From assembly GCF_021556475.1 (NCBI RefSeq), contig NZ_JAKGBZ010000005.1:1-64000 (forward strand): a DNA stretch of 64,000 nt, in the 5' to 3' direction. This stretch comes from Acidiphilium iwatense (GTDB lineage Bacteria > Pseudomonadota > Alphaproteobacteria > Acetobacterales > Acetobacteraceae). The position numbers and the translations under genes were made by a program. Positions 9,520-18,603 of the stretch are shown here, piece after piece. The first letter of the stretch is position 1. Every line of letters begins with the position of its first letter. The notes beneath the pieces are model-generated. The model did no database searches and was not told the origin of the DNA. It was given only the letters and a program-made list of their open reading frames with translations.

Positions 9520-11130
9520 ATGACGGCGATGGCCAATCATCCGCTGCGCGACGACGCGACCACGCAACAGCCCAGTTCGACGAAACCGCCCGGTCCGTGC
9601 AGCGTCGTCATTTTCGGCGCCGGGGGCGATCTCACCAAGCGCCTGCTGGTTCCGGCCCTCTACAACCTCGCGCATACCGGGCTGATTCCCGAGAAATTCG
9701 TCTTGATCGGCGCGGATATCGCCAAACGCAGCGCCGATGACTGGAAAAACTCGCTGCACAAGACGCTGGAAAGCTTCATTGGCGACCCCAACGCCGAAGA
9801 CCAGATCAAGAAAATCGACGAGAATACCTGGAGCAAATTTGCCGGTCACCTTTCCTACGTCCAGGGTGATTTCACCGATGCCGCGTTCTATCAGGCGCTG
9901 AAACAGGAATTGGAATCGCTCGAATCCCAGCACGGCACCGGCGGCAACCGGCTGTTCTACCTCGCCGTGGCGGACCGGTTCTTCGGCACCATCGTCGAGC
10001 ATTTGGGTGAAGCCGGGCTGGTTCACGAGAAAGACGATGCTGCCATCGATGCGCCATGGTGCCGTGTGGTCATCGAAAAACCTTTTGGCCACAGCTACGC
10101 CTCGGCCCAGGCGCTGAATACGCAGATCCTCGGCATCCTGAAGGAGCGCCAGATCTATCGCATTGACCATTTCCTCGGCAAGGAAACGGTGCAGAACATC
10201 ATGGCACTGCGCTTTGGCAACGGGATGTTCGAGCCGATCTGGAACCGCGACCGGATCGATCATGTGCAGATCACCGTCGCAGAGACCGTGGGCGTCGAAG
10301 GGCGCGGTAAATTCTACGAACAGACCGGTGCATTACGCGACATGGTGCCGAACCACGTGTTCCAGTTGCTCGCCATGGTGACGATCGAACCGCCCATCGG
10401 GTTCAAGCCGGAAGCGATCCGCGACAAAAAATACGAGTTGTTCGCCGCGATCGAGACATTGACCGAAACCGATGCGGTGCGCGGCCAGTATGGCCCCGGC
10501 ACGGTCGCCGGCAAACAGGTCATCGGCTATCGCGACGAGCCGGATGTCGCAAAAGACTCTGCCATCGAAACCTATGTGGCGATGCGACTGAAAATCAACA
10601 ACTGGCGCTGGGCCGGCGTGCCGTTCTACATCCGCACCGGCAAGCACATGCCCCAGCGGATGAGCGAAATTGCCATCCGCTTCAAGAAGGCGCCTCTGGC
10701 GGCGTTCCAGGGCACCTCGCTCGACACCATGCCGCCGAACTGGCTGGTGCTGCGCATCCAGCCGGATGAGGGCATTTCGCTGCAGTTCGAGGTCAAGCGC
10801 CCCGGCCAGGCGATGCGCCTCGCTCCGGTGAAAATGGATTTCCGCTATCGCGACTGGTTTGCGCCGGAACCCAATGTCGGCTATGAAACCCTGCTGTATG
10901 ACTGCATGATCGGCGATCAGACTTTGTTCCAGCGCGCCGACATGGTGGAGGAAACCTGGCGCGTCGTGCAACAGGTCCTCGATCGCTGGGCTGCGACGAA
11001 GCCGAGCGATTTTCCGAATTATGCTTCGGGCAGTCCGGGCCCGGATGCGGCGGATCGCCTGCTGTCGGACGACGATGCCGGGCGCCGCTGGCGCGATGTC
11101 GCCCTGCCCAAGACGGGGGGGCGCTCATGA
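9520..11130 (+). CDS. zwf: Glucose-6-phosphate 1-dehydrogenase
   Basis: Oxidises glucose-6-phosphate to 6-phosphogluconolactone, the entry step of the oxidative pentose phosphate and Entner-Doudoroff routes. At 536 residues it is slightly long because of an N-terminal tail of about 25 residues before the nucleotide-binding motif [19 protein letters not shown]. The active-site signature [14 protein letters not shown] is intact (catalytic His in RIDHFLG). ATG 9520 lies 2 bp after gnd; the frame is open further upstream inside gnd, but only this start fits. The stop overlaps the next start as ATGA. Confidence 0.97.
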   Translation: MTAMANHPLRDDATTQQPSSTKPPGPCSVVIFGAGGDLTKRLLVPALYNLAHTGLIPEKFVLIGADIAKRSADDWKNSLHKTLESFIGDPNAEDQIKKIDENTWSKFAGHLSYVQGDFTDAAFYQALKQELESLESQHGTGGNRLFYLAVADRFFGTIVEHLGEAGLVHEKDDAAIDAPWCRVVIEKPFGHSYASAQALNTQILGILKERQIYRIDHFLGKETVQNIMALRFGNGMFEPIWNRDRIDHVQITVAETVGVEGRGKFYEQTGALRDMVPNHVFQLLAMVTIEPPIGFKPEAIRDKKYELFAAIETLTETDAVRGQYGPGTVAGKQVIGYRDEPDVAKDSAIETYVAMRLKINNWRWAGVPFYIRTGKHMPQRMSEIAIRFKKAPLAAFQGTSLDTMPPNWLVLRIQPDEGISLQFEVKRPGQAMRLAPVKMDFRYRDWFAPEPNVGYETLLYDCMIGDQTLFQRADMVEETWRVVQQVLDRWAATKPSDFPNYASGSPGPDAADRLLSDDDAGRRWRDVALPKTGGRS

Positions 11131-11948
11131 GCCGCAAAATCGAGCTGGTTCTCGCCGATGTCGACGGCACCCTGGTCACCAACGAAAAGGAACTCACCGA
11201 GGGGGCGAAACGCGCGGTTGCCGATCTGCACAAAGCCGGCATCAAATTCGCGATCACCAGCGGAAGGCCGCCGCGCGGCATGGCGATGGTCAGCAAGCCA
11301 CTCGGCATCGACACGCCGATCGCCGGTTTCAATGGCGGCGTGCTGATCGCGCCCGATCTCAAAACGGTGATCGACAGTCATGATCTTCCGAGCGAGGTCA
11401 TCAAGCGCGCGATCGATTTGCTCGGCGAGCACGATCTCGATGCGTGGGTCTATACCAAAAGGCGCTGGCTGGTGCGCGATAAGTTGGCACCGCATGTCGA
11501 TCGCGAGGCGCGCACGGTGCAGTTCGATCCCGAAATCATCGAGGATTTTTCCGCCGACGATTTGAAAACCGTGGTCAAGATCGTCGGCGTCACCGATGAC
11601 CATGAAAAAATGCAGCAGGCTCTGAAGGCCGCTCAGGACGAATTCGGCGACAATGTCGCGGCCTCCTGTTCGCAGCCTTATTATCTCGACATCACCAACG
11701 CAAAAGCCAACAAGGGTGCGGTGGTCGATTCGCTGTCCCGTATTCTCAAGATCGAGCCGGACCACATCGCCACGATCGGCGACATGCCGAACGATGTCAG
11801 AATGTTCAAGCGCAGCGGCGTGTCGATCGCAATGGGCAATGCCGATGACACGGTCAAGGCACACGCGAAATTCGCCACTGACAGCAATGAGCATGATGGA
11901 TTCGCGAAGGCGATACGGCGCTTCGTGCTCGACGGAGACGGCGCATGA
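11127..11948 (+). CDS. Cof-type HAD-IIB phosphatase
   Basis: HAD superfamily hydrolase of the Cof/IIB subfamily, 273 residues, expected to dephosphorylate a sugar phosphate or related small molecule. Motif I is LADVDGTLVTNE, motif II the Ser in FAITSGRPPRG, and motifs III/IV the Lys in NAKANKGAVV and GDMPNDVRMFKRSG. The IIB cap lies between motifs II and III. ATGA overlaps with both zwf upstream and pgl downstream place it firmly in the pentose phosphate operon. Its substrate is unknown. Housekeeping removal of an overflow or side-product sugar phosphate is a reasonable guess. Confidence 0.88.
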   Translation: MSRKIELVLADVDGTLVTNEKELTEGAKRAVADLHKAGIKFAITSGRPPRGMAMVSKPLGIDTPIAGFNGGVLIAPDLKTVIDSHDLPSEVIKRAIDLLGEHDLDAWVYTKRRWLVRDKLAPHVDREARTVQFDPEIIEDFSADDLKTVVKIVGVTDDHEKMQQALKAAQDEFGDNVAASCSQPYYLDITNAKANKGAVVDSLSRILKIEPDHIATIGDMPNDVRMFKRSGVSIAMGNADDTVKAHAKFATDSNEHDGFAKAIRRFVLDGDGA

Positions 11949-12685
11949 AACCGGTGCTGGGCGAGATTCTGGTCGTTCCCGATGCCGAGGCTTTCGCGGA
12001 AGCCGGCGCAAAACTGTTCGCCGATGCGGCGATGGTGGCGCCAGACCGCTTCGTCGCCGGACTTGCCGGCGGCTCGACGCCGAAATCACTCTACGAACGG
12101 CTCGCCGTCGCACCCTATCGGCAGCAGATCAGATGGTCGGCGATTGACTTCGTGCTCGGCGACGAGCGTTTCGTCTCCCCGGACGATGACGACAGCAACC
12201 TTCACATGGTCCGCAATTCGCTGTTCGACCGGCTCGATCATGAAAAGCCGCGAATCCATCCGGTGCCGTTCGAGGGTTTGACGGTGAACGAGGCCGCCAT
12301 AGCTTATGAAAAAACCCTGAAATCCCTCTACGGTTCGGAAAGCTTGGCACCGGATCGGAAATTTTTCGATATTTGCTTTCTCGGCATGGGTGATGACGGC
12401 CATACCGCATCCTTGCTGCCAGGCCAGCCAAAACTGCTCGACGAGAAAAAACGCTGGGTCCTGCCGGTCACCGAAGGGCGCCCGGAATCGCGCGTCACCC
12501 TGACATATCCGGTGCTCGAAAGTGCTGAACTGGTCGTGTTCGTCGTCTCGGGCGGGGGAAAACGCGCGATGCTGGATCGTATCCTGAGCGGCGAAGAGCG
12601 CGAGGTTCCGGCGGCAAGGCTGCGTCCCCAGGGACGCCTGCTATGGCTGGCCGATCGTGCCGCCGCCGGGCGCTGGGCGGATTGA
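11945..12685 (+). CDS. pgl: 6-phosphogluconolactonase
   Basis: Hydrolyses 6-phosphogluconolactone to 6-phosphogluconate, linking zwf to gnd. The 246-residue protein is a NagB/DevB-type lactonase with GLAGGSTPKSLYERLA near residue 38, WSAIDFVLGDERFVSPDDDDSN around residue 65-85 and FLGMGDDGHTASLLPG near residue 145. The start overlaps the phosphatase stop (ATGA). The end is followed by rpiA-gntK after 14 bp. Confidence 0.95.
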   Translation: MKPVLGEILVVPDAEAFAEAGAKLFADAAMVAPDRFVAGLAGGSTPKSLYERLAVAPYRQQIRWSAIDFVLGDERFVSPDDDDSNLHMVRNSLFDRLDHEKPRIHPVPFEGLTVNEAAIAYEKTLKSLYGSESLAPDRKFFDICFLGMGDDGHTASLLPGQPKLLDEKKRWVLPVTEGRPESRVTLTYPVLESAELVVFVVSGGGKRAMLDRILSGEEREVPAARLRPQGRLLWLADRAAAGRWAD

Positions 12686-12699
12686 TCGAAGCAATCCGC

Positions 12700-13971
12700 A
12701 TGACCACACAGGACGATCAAAAACGCGCGGCCGCGCGCGAGGCGGCGAAACTGGTCGAACCCGGAATGCGGCTCGGACTCGGCACCGGCTCGACCATCGC
12801 GCATTTTCTCGATGCCTTGGCGGAGCGGGTAAAAACCGAAAACATCGATCACGCCTGCGTGGCGACATCAGTGACAACCGAGCGCCGCGCCGCCGAACTC
12901 GGCATCAAGGTGACAGCACTCGATGGCGTGCTTGACCTTGCGGTCGATGGCGCCGACGAGGTCGAATTCGGCAGCCTGCACCTCATCAAGGGATTGGGCG
13001 GCGCGCTGTTGCGCGAAAAGCAGATCGCCGAATCCTCCCACCGCTTCGTCGTCATCGCCGATCAGGGTAAGCTGGTCTCGCGCCTGGGTGAGCGCTCGAA
13101 ACTGCCTGTCGAAATCGTGAATTTCGCGGTCGCGCGAACCCTCGCACGCATCGGCGAACTGGGCTTGCTTGCCGAACCGCGCAAACAGGCGAATGGCAAG
13201 GCCTTCATCTCCGACAACGGCAATGTCATCGCCGACTGTGTGCTTCCAGGACGGATCGATGCGGTGGCGCTCGATCGGGCTTTGAAATCGATTGCCGGCG
13301 TGGTCGAAACCGGGCTGTTCACCGCCGGCTGCGATTGCGCGATCATCGGCTATGACGATGGCAGCACACGCTGTTTCGAGGGTGACGTTTTCGCGAAGCT
13401 CGGTGTCTCCACCATGATCGCGACTTTGCGCGCACTGCGTCTGCAGCACCTTGCGCACAAACCGCTGCTCGCCGTGATGGGGGTTTCCGCCTCGGGCAAA
13501 AGCACGATCGGAGCGATGCTTGCCGGCGTGCTCGGCGTGCCGTTCCGCGATGGCGACGATCTGCATCCCGCATCGAACCGACGGAAGATGCACGAAGGCA
13601 AGCCGCTCGACGATAACGACCGGATGCCCTGGCTGCACCGCATCGCGCTGGAACTGCGCGGCTGGCGGGATGCCGGATCGGGTGGCGTCATTGTCAGTTC
13701 TCTTCTGACACGATGCTATCGCGATTTTGTGCGTGGCGGATCAGACGATGTGACCCTGATTCATCTCGACGGCGATCGCGATCTGCTGGCCGATCGCATC
13801 GCAAATCGTCACGGGCATTTCATGCCGGCGAAACTGCTCGACAGCCAGTTTGCCACACTGGAACTGCCCGGCGAGGGCGAGAACGCGATCGTGGTGAAGG
13901 TGGACGCGTCGCCCATCGAGATCGTCAGGGATATCGTGGAGCGGCTCGCCGCGCGTGATGCCCGCTCCTGA
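12700..13971 (+). CDS. rpiA-gntK: Ribose-5-phosphate isomerase A fused to gluconokinase
   Basis: A 423-residue protein with two enzymes in one frame. Residues about 1-240 are RpiA: LGLGTGSTIAHFLDAL, AVDGADEVE, IKGLGGALLREK and SDNGNVIADC carry the phosphate-binding and catalytic residues. Residues about 258-420 are a GntK-type gluconate kinase: P-loop GVSASGKST, FRDGDDLHPASNRRKM, DDNDRMPWL and NRHGHFMPAKLLDSQF. The usual CSALK motif of GntK reads SSLLTRCYRD here, so a normally conserved Lys is replaced. ATG 12700 is chosen because the RpiA domain begins there; the frame opens further upstream within pgl. The fusion joins entry of gluconate with pentose phosphate interconversion. Confidence 0.93.
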   Translation: MTTQDDQKRAAAREAAKLVEPGMRLGLGTGSTIAHFLDALAERVKTENIDHACVATSVTTERRAAELGIKVTALDGVLDLAVDGADEVEFGSLHLIKGLGGALLREKQIAESSHRFVVIADQGKLVSRLGERSKLPVEIVNFAVARTLARIGELGLLAEPRKQANGKAFISDNGNVIADCVLPGRIDAVALDRALKSIAGVVETGLFTAGCDCAIIGYDDGSTRCFEGDVFAKLGVSTMIATLRALRLQHLAHKPLLAVMGVSASGKSTIGAMLAGVLGVPFRDGDDLHPASNRRKMHEGKPLDDNDRMPWLHRIALELRGWRDAGSGGVIVSSLLTRCYRDFVRGGSDDVTLIHLDGDRDLLADRIANRHGHFMPAKLLDSQFATLELPGEGENAIVVKVDASPIEIVRDIVERLAARDARS

Positions 13972-13993
13972 CTTAATTGAAGGATAATGACGG

Positions 13994-15766
13994 ATGGCTC
14001 TTCGGATCGAGGATTACGCGCTGATCGGCGACCGGCAGACCACGGCTCTGGTCGGTAAGGATGGTTCGATCGATTGGCTGTGCCTGCCGAGATTCGATTC
14101 CGACGCCTGTTTCGCGGCGCTGCTGGGAACCCGCGACAATGGCCGCTGGCTGATCGCCCCGGCCGACCCGATCAAAGAAACCAGCCGCCGTTACCGCGAC
14201 GATACGCTGGTGCTGGAGACCGACATGCATACCGATACAGGTGCCGTGCGCCTGACCGATTGCATGGTGCCGCATCCGCACGATACCACGCGCATGGTGC
14301 GTCTGGTCACCGGGCTTTCCGGCAGCGTCGAGATGCGGCTGGAACTCGTTTTCCGCTTCGGCTTCGGCCGGGTGGTGCCCTGGGTGCGCCGTATGCCAGG
14401 CCATGAGGGGATCGTGGCGATCGCCGGGCCGGACATGGCGGTCGTGTGGTCCGACGTGCCGCTCGAAGGGCAGAACCAGCACACCGAAGCACGGTTCACC
14501 GTCGAAGCCGACCAAACCGTCGCCTTCGCGCTGGAATGGCTGCCCTCGCACCGTCATGTGCCGAAATCGTTCGATCCAGCGCACAGCGTCGAACTCGCGA
14601 CCCAAAAATGGCAAAAATGGACTCAGAGAGCGCCGGTCAAGGGGCGCTGGGCGGAAATCGTGAAGCGCTCGCTGATCACGCTGAAAGCGCTGACCCATTG
14701 GGAGACCGGCGGCATCGTCGCGGCGGCGACGTGCTCGCTGCCCGAGGAAATCGGCGGCGAACGCAACTGGGACTATCGCTATTGCTGGCTGCGCGACGCG
14801 AGCTTCACCCTCCAGGCCCTGATGAATGCGGGGTACCGCGACGAGGCAAGCGCCTGGCGCCACTGGCTCGACCGCGCGGTCGCCGGCAGCGCCGCCGACA
14901 TCCAGATCATGTACGGCATCGCCGGCGAAAGACGGCTTGCCGAATGGCGGGTCGATTGGCTCTGTGGTTATGAAAATTCACGGCCCGTCAGGGTCGGCAA
15001 TGCCGCCGCCGAGCAGCGTCAGCTCGATGTCTACGGCGAAATGATGAACACGCTGTATCAGGCGCATCGCGGTGGCCTGAAGCACGATCAGAACAGTTGG
15101 GAACTGCGCTGCAATCTCCTTGATGATCTCGAAAAATTCTGGGCCGCGCCGGACGAAGGCATCTGGGAGGTGCGCGGCGGGCGCCAGCAATTTGTACATT
15201 CCAAGGTGATGGCCTGGGTGGCGTTCGATCGGGCGATCCGTTCGGTCGAGGAATTCGGCTATGACGGACCGGCGGAGCACTGGCGTAAAATCCGTCAGGA
15301 CATTCACGATCAGGTCTGCGCCCAGGGATTCGACGTTTCGAGAAACACGTTCACCCAGGTCTATGGCTCCAGGACGCTCGATGCCAGCCTGTTGCTTCTG
15401 GCCGTGGTGGGATTTCTGCCGCCCGACGATCCACGCATCATCGGCACCGTCGCAGCCATCGAACGCGATCTGTTGCAGGACGGATTTGTCCGCCGCTACG
15501 ACACCGATACCGGCAAGGATGGTCTTTCCGGTACCGAAGGCGTGTTCCTCGCGTGCAGTTTCTGGCTGGTTGATAATTACGCGCTCATGGGCCGCAAGCA
15601 CGACGCCGAAACCCTGTTCGAAAAACTGATCGCGCTGCGCAACGACGTCGGGCTGTTTGCCGAAGAATACGACACCGCGCGGCAGCGCCAGATCGGCAAT
15701 TTCCCACAGGCCTTCACCCATGTCGCCCTGGTCAATTCGGCGATGCGCCTCAGCGCGATGGATTGA
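13994..15766 (+). CDS. Glycoside hydrolase family 15 protein (glucoamylase/trehalase-like)
   Basis: 590-residue GH15 enzyme without a signal peptide, so cytoplasmic. The N-terminal beta-sandwich starts with IEDYALIGDRQTTALVGKDGSIDWLC, typical of bacterial GH15. The (alpha/alpha)6 barrel carries GERNWDYRYCWLRDASF with the substrate-binding and general-acid region, and near the C terminus LFAEEYDTARQRQIGNFPQAFTH contains the putative catalytic base Glu. Family members include glucoamylases, glucodextranases and trehalases. With no neighbouring glycogen or trehalose genes the substrate is undecided. It lies 22 bp after rpiA-gntK behind GAAGGA, and would release glucose for the kinase at 4736. 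Confidence 0.9.
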   Translation: MALRIEDYALIGDRQTTALVGKDGSIDWLCLPRFDSDACFAALLGTRDNGRWLIAPADPIKETSRRYRDDTLVLETDMHTDTGAVRLTDCMVPHPHDTTRMVRLVTGLSGSVEMRLELVFRFGFGRVVPWVRRMPGHEGIVAIAGPDMAVVWSDVPLEGQNQHTEARFTVEADQTVAFALEWLPSHRHVPKSFDPAHSVELATQKWQKWTQRAPVKGRWAEIVKRSLITLKALTHWETGGIVAAATCSLPEEIGGERNWDYRYCWLRDASFTLQALMNAGYRDEASAWRHWLDRAVAGSAADIQIMYGIAGERRLAEWRVDWLCGYENSRPVRVGNAAAEQRQLDVYGEMMNTLYQAHRGGLKHDQNSWELRCNLLDDLEKFWAAPDEGIWEVRGGRQQFVHSKVMAWVAFDRAIRSVEEFGYDGPAEHWRKIRQDIHDQVCAQGFDVSRNTFTQVYGSRTLDASLLLLAVVGFLPPDDPRIIGTVAAIERDLLQDGFVRRYDTDTGKDGLSGTEGVFLACSFWLVDNYALMGRKHDAETLFEKLIALRNDVGLFAEEYDTARQRQIGNFPQAFTHVALVNSAMRLSAMD

Positions 15767-15773
15767 CCACCTA

Positions 15774-16523
15774 TTATTGCATCAGCCGTTCGACGGTCGG
15801 CTGCAGCGCATGCGCGATCCGCCGCATCCCCGCCGCGTCCGGGTGCAGTGCCGGCTGCGGCGGATGCAATTTCGGATCGACATAAAGTAAGGCGTCGGGT
15901 TTGCCGTCATGCTCCAGCACGGCGCCGACATCGCGGAACGTCACCACCGGACTGTGTGCATAAATACCCGCAAGCTCGGCGTTGATTTTCACCGTCTCCG
16001 CCGAAATCCACGCCGAGCGGATCGATGGCAGAATGCCGAGCAGCAGAATTTTCGCTCCCGGCACGCGGCGATGCAGATTATTCACCACCGCCTCGATCCC
16101 CGGCACGGTCAGATGCGCGCCCCAATGCGTCGCACCCAGATTGTTCGCCCCGATCAGAACGATCACCAGCTTGGGGTGCAGCCCATTGAATTCGCCATGA
16201 TCGAGCCGCCAGATCACGCTCGCCGTGGTGTCGCCGATCAGCCCGAAATCGAGCGGATTGTACCGTCCGTAATAGCGGTTCCACACCGGCAGAACATCCT
16301 CGAACCGCGCCGGTCCGGTGCGCTGCCAGTACTGGGTGATCGAATCTCCCAGCCATACTAACTTTGCGTCAGGATCGGCGTGCGCCTCGCGCAGCGTCGT
16401 TTCGAATCGCGCGCGCCACCACGGCAAATCGGTCCGCCCGATCGGTACCGCGGCAAGATTGATCCCGGCACGGGCCGCGATCGGCAGTGCGAGCGAAAGG
16501 CCAAGCAAAAATCGACGGATCAT
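15774..16523 (-). CDS. Exported SGNH/GDSL-family hydrolase
   Basis: 249-residue SGNH hydrolase-type esterase with a predicted signal peptide (RRFLLGLSLALPIAARAG). Block I is VWLGDSITQYW with the nucleophile Ser61, block II is around FGLIGDTTASV and block III is VLIGANNLGATHW. The His block reads PALHPDAAGM; the Asp normally three residues before the His is a Pro, though a DPKLHP lies a few residues upstream. Similar proteins deacylate lipids or sugars in the periplasm. The start overlaps the preceding MFS gene by ATGA, and the 3' end converges on the GH15 gene with a 7-bp gap. Confidence 0.85.
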   Translation of the reverse strand: MIRRFLLGLSLALPIAARAGINLAAVPIGRTDLPWWRARFETTLREAHADPDAKLVWLGDSITQYWQRTGPARFEDVLPVWNRYYGRYNPLDFGLIGDTTASVIWRLDHGEFNGLHPKLVIVLIGANNLGATHWGAHLTVPGIEAVVNNLHRRVPGAKILLLGILPSIRSAWISAETVKINAELAGIYAHSPVVTFRDVGAVLEHDGKPDALLYVDPKLHPPQPALHPDAAGMRRIAHALQPTVERLMQ

Positions 16524-17695
16524 GGCGGCCTCGACGGATCATGCGCACCGAACACGCGCGGATAGAGAAACAGATACGCTCCCTGAAACAACCCCGCGAG
16601 CAAAAACGGTGCGGCAAGCGCGCCCGACTCGAACAACACCCCGGCGAGCGCGGGGGCGATGCCGCGTGGCACCATCACCGAAATACTGTTCACGCTCGCG
16701 GCGAGGCCGCGCCGCTCGTCGCCGACCAGCCCGAGCGCCACGGCCTGCCGCGCTCCTGCGGTGCCGCGATTGAACGCCGAGCGCAGCGCATAGATCGCGG
16801 TCGCGGTCGCGAAACTCGGCGCGAAGGGCAAGGCGAACAGGCTTGCCAGCCCGATGCCGCGCATCAGCACCACCGCCCGCACCACGCCCAGCCGGCGGGT
16901 CAGCGCCCCGGTGGTTACCGAGGCAATCCCACCGGCGGCGAAGGCCACGGCCAGCGCCGGGCCGATCGTGCCAGCCGTCGCATGGAACTTGGCCGCGAAC
17001 CACCAGGACATGAACGGCCCACTCAATCCGATTCCCGTGCCGTTGAGGATGTTCAGCCCGGCCAGCCGCCACAGCAGGCCATTCTCGCCGCGCGTCGCCG
17101 CGGCTTGGCCCGACCGTGCGGGCACGGCACCGCGCGGCGGGTCCGGGGTGACGATGAGCAGAGCCGCCGCGATCAGCGCCGCCACCAGCGGCAGCAGGAA
17201 CAGCTCCTGCCGCGCGCCGACCACACCCGCCAGCACCGCCCCGGTCGCCATGCCGAAAAATCCGATCGCGATGTTGAACGACAGCACCGCTCCGAAATCG
17301 CGCCTCTCGATGAACCCCGAGAGCCACGATTGTTCGGCGGGACCGAACGGTCCCGCCGCGCCATTGGCGCCGCGCCCGAATCCACCGATCACGGCGGCGA
17401 AAGCCAGCGGCCAGGTCGCGTGGCTCGCCAGCGCGATCACCGCGGCAAGCGCCGAAATCGCTTCGTAGACCAGAACGAACCGCTTGCGCCCGAGCCGGTC
17501 GCTCGCCGGGCCGATCGCCGCCGTCAGCATCACGGTGAACAGCACGGCAACGGCAAACACCACGCCGAGAAACGCCGCACTCCAGCCGAGCCTGGTCGCA
17601 TAAAGCGCGAAATCGACCACCAGCGCACCCTGGGCGATGCTGCGGGAAAACCGCGCCGCCATCAGGCGTTTCGCCTCGGGGCGGATCGGCGGCAT
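16520..17695 (-). CDS. MFS transporter
   Basis: Major facilitator superfamily protein, 391 residues with about 12 hydrophobic segments. The loop 2-3 signature is GPASDRLGRKRFVLV and the N-terminal half contains GFGRGANGAAGPFGPAEQSWLSGF. The start at 17695 is fixed by a TGATG overlap with the uppP stop; a longer open frame upstream is ignored. It sits between uppP and an SGNH hydrolase in a coupled cluster. The substrate is not evident; an envelope-related or small-molecule efflux role is only suggested by context. Confidence 0.88.
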   Translation of the reverse strand: MPPIRPEAKRLMAARFSRSIAQGALVVDFALYATRLGWSAAFLGVVFAVAVLFTVMLTAAIGPASDRLGRKRFVLVYEAISALAAVIALASHATWPLAFAAVIGGFGRGANGAAGPFGPAEQSWLSGFIERRDFGAVLSFNIAIGFFGMATGAVLAGVVGARQELFLLPLVAALIAAALLIVTPDPPRGAVPARSGQAAATRGENGLLWRLAGLNILNGTGIGLSGPFMSWWFAAKFHATAGTIGPALAVAFAAGGIASVTTGALTRRLGVVRAVVLMRGIGLASLFALPFAPSFATATAIYALRSAFNRGTAGARQAVALGLVGDERRGLAASVNSISVMVPRGIAPALAGVLFESGALAAPFLLAGLFQGAYLFLYPRVFGAHDPSRPP

Positions 17696-18543
17696 CAGGC
17701 TCCGATCGACAGCAGAACGAGGCTCAACACCCCGAACGCCGCGCAATATCCGGCGAACGGTCCCAGCGCCCAGCGGTCATGGCCGCGGAAATAGCGCATC
17801 AGGAACGCGGTCGAGAGAAACGCGACCACGCCGGCTACCACCGCCGCCAGCACCGACAGCCCGAGCATCCCGCTCATCGCCGCGTGATGATGAATCAGCT
17901 TCGGCACCTCGATCACCGTCGCCCCCGCGATCACCGGGGTCGCCATCAGAAACGCGAAGCGCGCCGCCGCCTCGTGGTCGATCCCGCGCGTCAGCCCGCC
18001 GACGATCGCCGCTCCCGAACGCGACAGTCCGGGCAGAAACGCGAGGCACTGGAACAGCCCGATGATGAACGCATCGCCCAGCGTGAGCTGCCCGATCCCG
18101 AAATCCCGCCCCACCTTGCGCCGGCGCAGCCTTTCGCCGCCCAGCAGCAGGATCGCATTGGCGATCAGGAATCCCGCCGCGATCATCGGCGTCGCGAACA
18201 GATGCTGGATCGGCTTTTTCAACGCGAATCCGATCACCACGGCGGGAATCGTCGCGATCACCAGCCGCAGCAGCAGCCCGCGCTGCGCATCCACCGCGCG
18301 CGCCTCACCCCGGCCGAGCAGCCCCATCAGCATCGCCCACCAGTCGCGCCAGAAATACAGCAGCAGCGCCGTCGCGGTGCCGACATGCAGCATCACCACG
18401 AAAGGCAGGAAGGACGGCGCGTGCTGGTCCACGTGCCAGTGCAGCAGCGCGGGCACGATCACCGCATGGCCCAGGCTGGAGACGGGGAATAATTCGGTGG
18501 CGCCCTGCATCAGGGCGAACAGTACGGCGATCGACGGGGTCAT
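17695..18543 (-). CDS. uppP: Undecaprenyl-diphosphatase (UppP/BacA)
   Basis: Integral membrane phosphatase that recycles undecaprenyl diphosphate to the monophosphate carrier for peptidoglycan and surface glycans. The 282-residue protein has the two BacA signatures: QGATELFPVSSLGHAV near residue 12 (usually GxTEFLPVSSTGH) and LPGLSRSGAAIVGGLTRGI near residue 165. ATG 18543 is chosen over an upstream extension because the family begins with this segment. Its carrier product fits the nearby polyprenyl-sugar synthases. Confidence 0.95.
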   Translation of the reverse strand: MTPSIAVLFALMQGATELFPVSSLGHAVIVPALLHWHVDQHAPSFLPFVVMLHVGTATALLLYFWRDWWAMLMGLLGRGEARAVDAQRGLLLRLVIATIPAVVIGFALKKPIQHLFATPMIAAGFLIANAILLLGGERLRRRKVGRDFGIGQLTLGDAFIIGLFQCLAFLPGLSRSGAAIVGGLTRGIDHEAAARFAFLMATPVIAGATVIEVPKLIHHHAAMSGMLGLSVLAAVVAGVVAFLSTAFLMRYFRGHDRWALGPFAGYCAAFGVLSLVLLSIGA

Positions 18544-18603
18544 GACGGCTCCGGGAAATTGTGCGCCTTCAGTGGCAAAGCCTCGGGCGGAACGCAAACC
18601 ACA

